Assembly (NCBI GenBank): GCA_964651495.1
Contig: CAZYWP010000040.1
Span: 1-22,113, forward strand
DNA length: 22,113 bases
From: CAZNVB01 sp964651495
Lineage (GTDB): Bacteria > Acidobacteriota > Aminicenantia > Aminicenantales > UBA8522
Direction: 5' to 3'
Shown here: positions 22,017 to 22,113 of the stretch, in pieces
Layout: every line of letters begins with the position of its first letter
Position numbering within the stretch: position 1 is the stretch's first letter
The notes under the pieces: model-generated
Told to the model about the DNA's origin: nothing
The model's input: the letters and a program-made list of their open reading frames with translations, nothing else
The model's database searches: none
Made by a program: the position numbers and the translations under genes

Positions 22017-22113
22017 TCATGACCTCATTAAGATTCTCTGTGTTTTGCCGGTCCGAGAGGACTCTCTGACGGCCAGGCTGATTCTCACCGCTTCCCGGGC
22101 ATCCTCGGGAGTG
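22017..22113 (-). CDS. C-terminal end of a Gfo/Idh/MocA oxidoreductase (partial)
   Basis: Thirty-one codons and the stop (22019-22017) are inside the window; the rest lies beyond the right edge. The peptide TPEDAREAVRISLAVRESS followed by RTGK matches the family's end, where a helix 'PEDxREAVxIxLAxxESxRTGK' closes the second domain. Only the tail is visible, so the assignment rests on this motif and the position before an isomerase. Confidence 0.65.
   Translation of the reverse strand, partial: TPEDAREAVRISLAVRESSRTGKTQRILMRS

Noticed and set aside
1..22113. CRISPR array, insertion sequence or integrase/transposase gene
   Set aside because: No regularly spaced repeats and no recognisable transposase or integrase motif were seen on either strand, although the left part carries indirect signs of mobility.

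Overview
The window comes from a bacterial chromosome, probably a metagenome-derived, moderately GC-rich anaerobe or heterotroph of the Planctomycetes, Acidobacteria or Aminicenantes type. I judge this from the protein families present: PIG-L/NagB pairs, Gfo/Idh/MocA oxidoreductases, a five-bladed glycosidase-like propeller, a ceramidase-like hydrolase, SSS symporters and AP-endonuclease-2-type isomerases. No rRNA or ribosomal protein is present, so the phylum is a guess.

Left part (1-4660). This is a mosaic that looks like a recombination-prone junction. It starts with a 61-bp sequence that recurs perfectly at 4600-4660, flush with the stop codon of an M48 peptidase gene. Between the two copies lie a partial reading frame, a secreted glycosidase-like protein (350-2002), two gene starts that break off after 12-17 codons, and the 3' half of a tRNA-Arg(CCG) gene (an att-like scar). 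They are followed by an HTH + nucleotidyltransferase pair that resembles a toxin-antitoxin module, a small membrane protein with ExbB/TolQ-like topology, and two diverged copies of a short coding segment on either side of it.

Central part (4660-14852). A Ste24/HtpX-like M48 membrane protease (- strand) stands divergent to a nine-gene + strand run with a recognisable promoter. The run encodes a Gfo/Idh/MocA dehydrogenase, a DegT-type PLP aminotransferase, a NagB-like sugar-phosphate deaminase/isomerase, a PIG-L deacetylase, two translationally coupled amidohydrolase-fold proteins, an EamA transporter and two tandem cytoplasmic beta-propellers. The first four enzymes together suggest metabolism of an unusual amino sugar: oxidation to a keto-sugar, transamination, and N-deacetylation or deamination. 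The two small amidohydrolases are the most striking feature. Each lacks metal ligands that the other keeps, which suggests an obligate pair.

Right part (14932-22113). On the - strand are a zinc-ribbon radical SAM protein, a VapC/Phd toxin-antitoxin pair with a perfect 19-bp operator palindrome, a PIN-domain remnant, and a ceramidase-like hydrolase. Divergent from the last is a + strand operon: an SSS symporter, a 50-residue one-helix accessory protein and an intact amidohydrolase, all overlapping, which looks like an import-then-hydrolyse unit. The window ends with a - strand sugar isomerase/epimerase directly behind the 3' end of another Gfo/Idh/MocA oxidoreductase.
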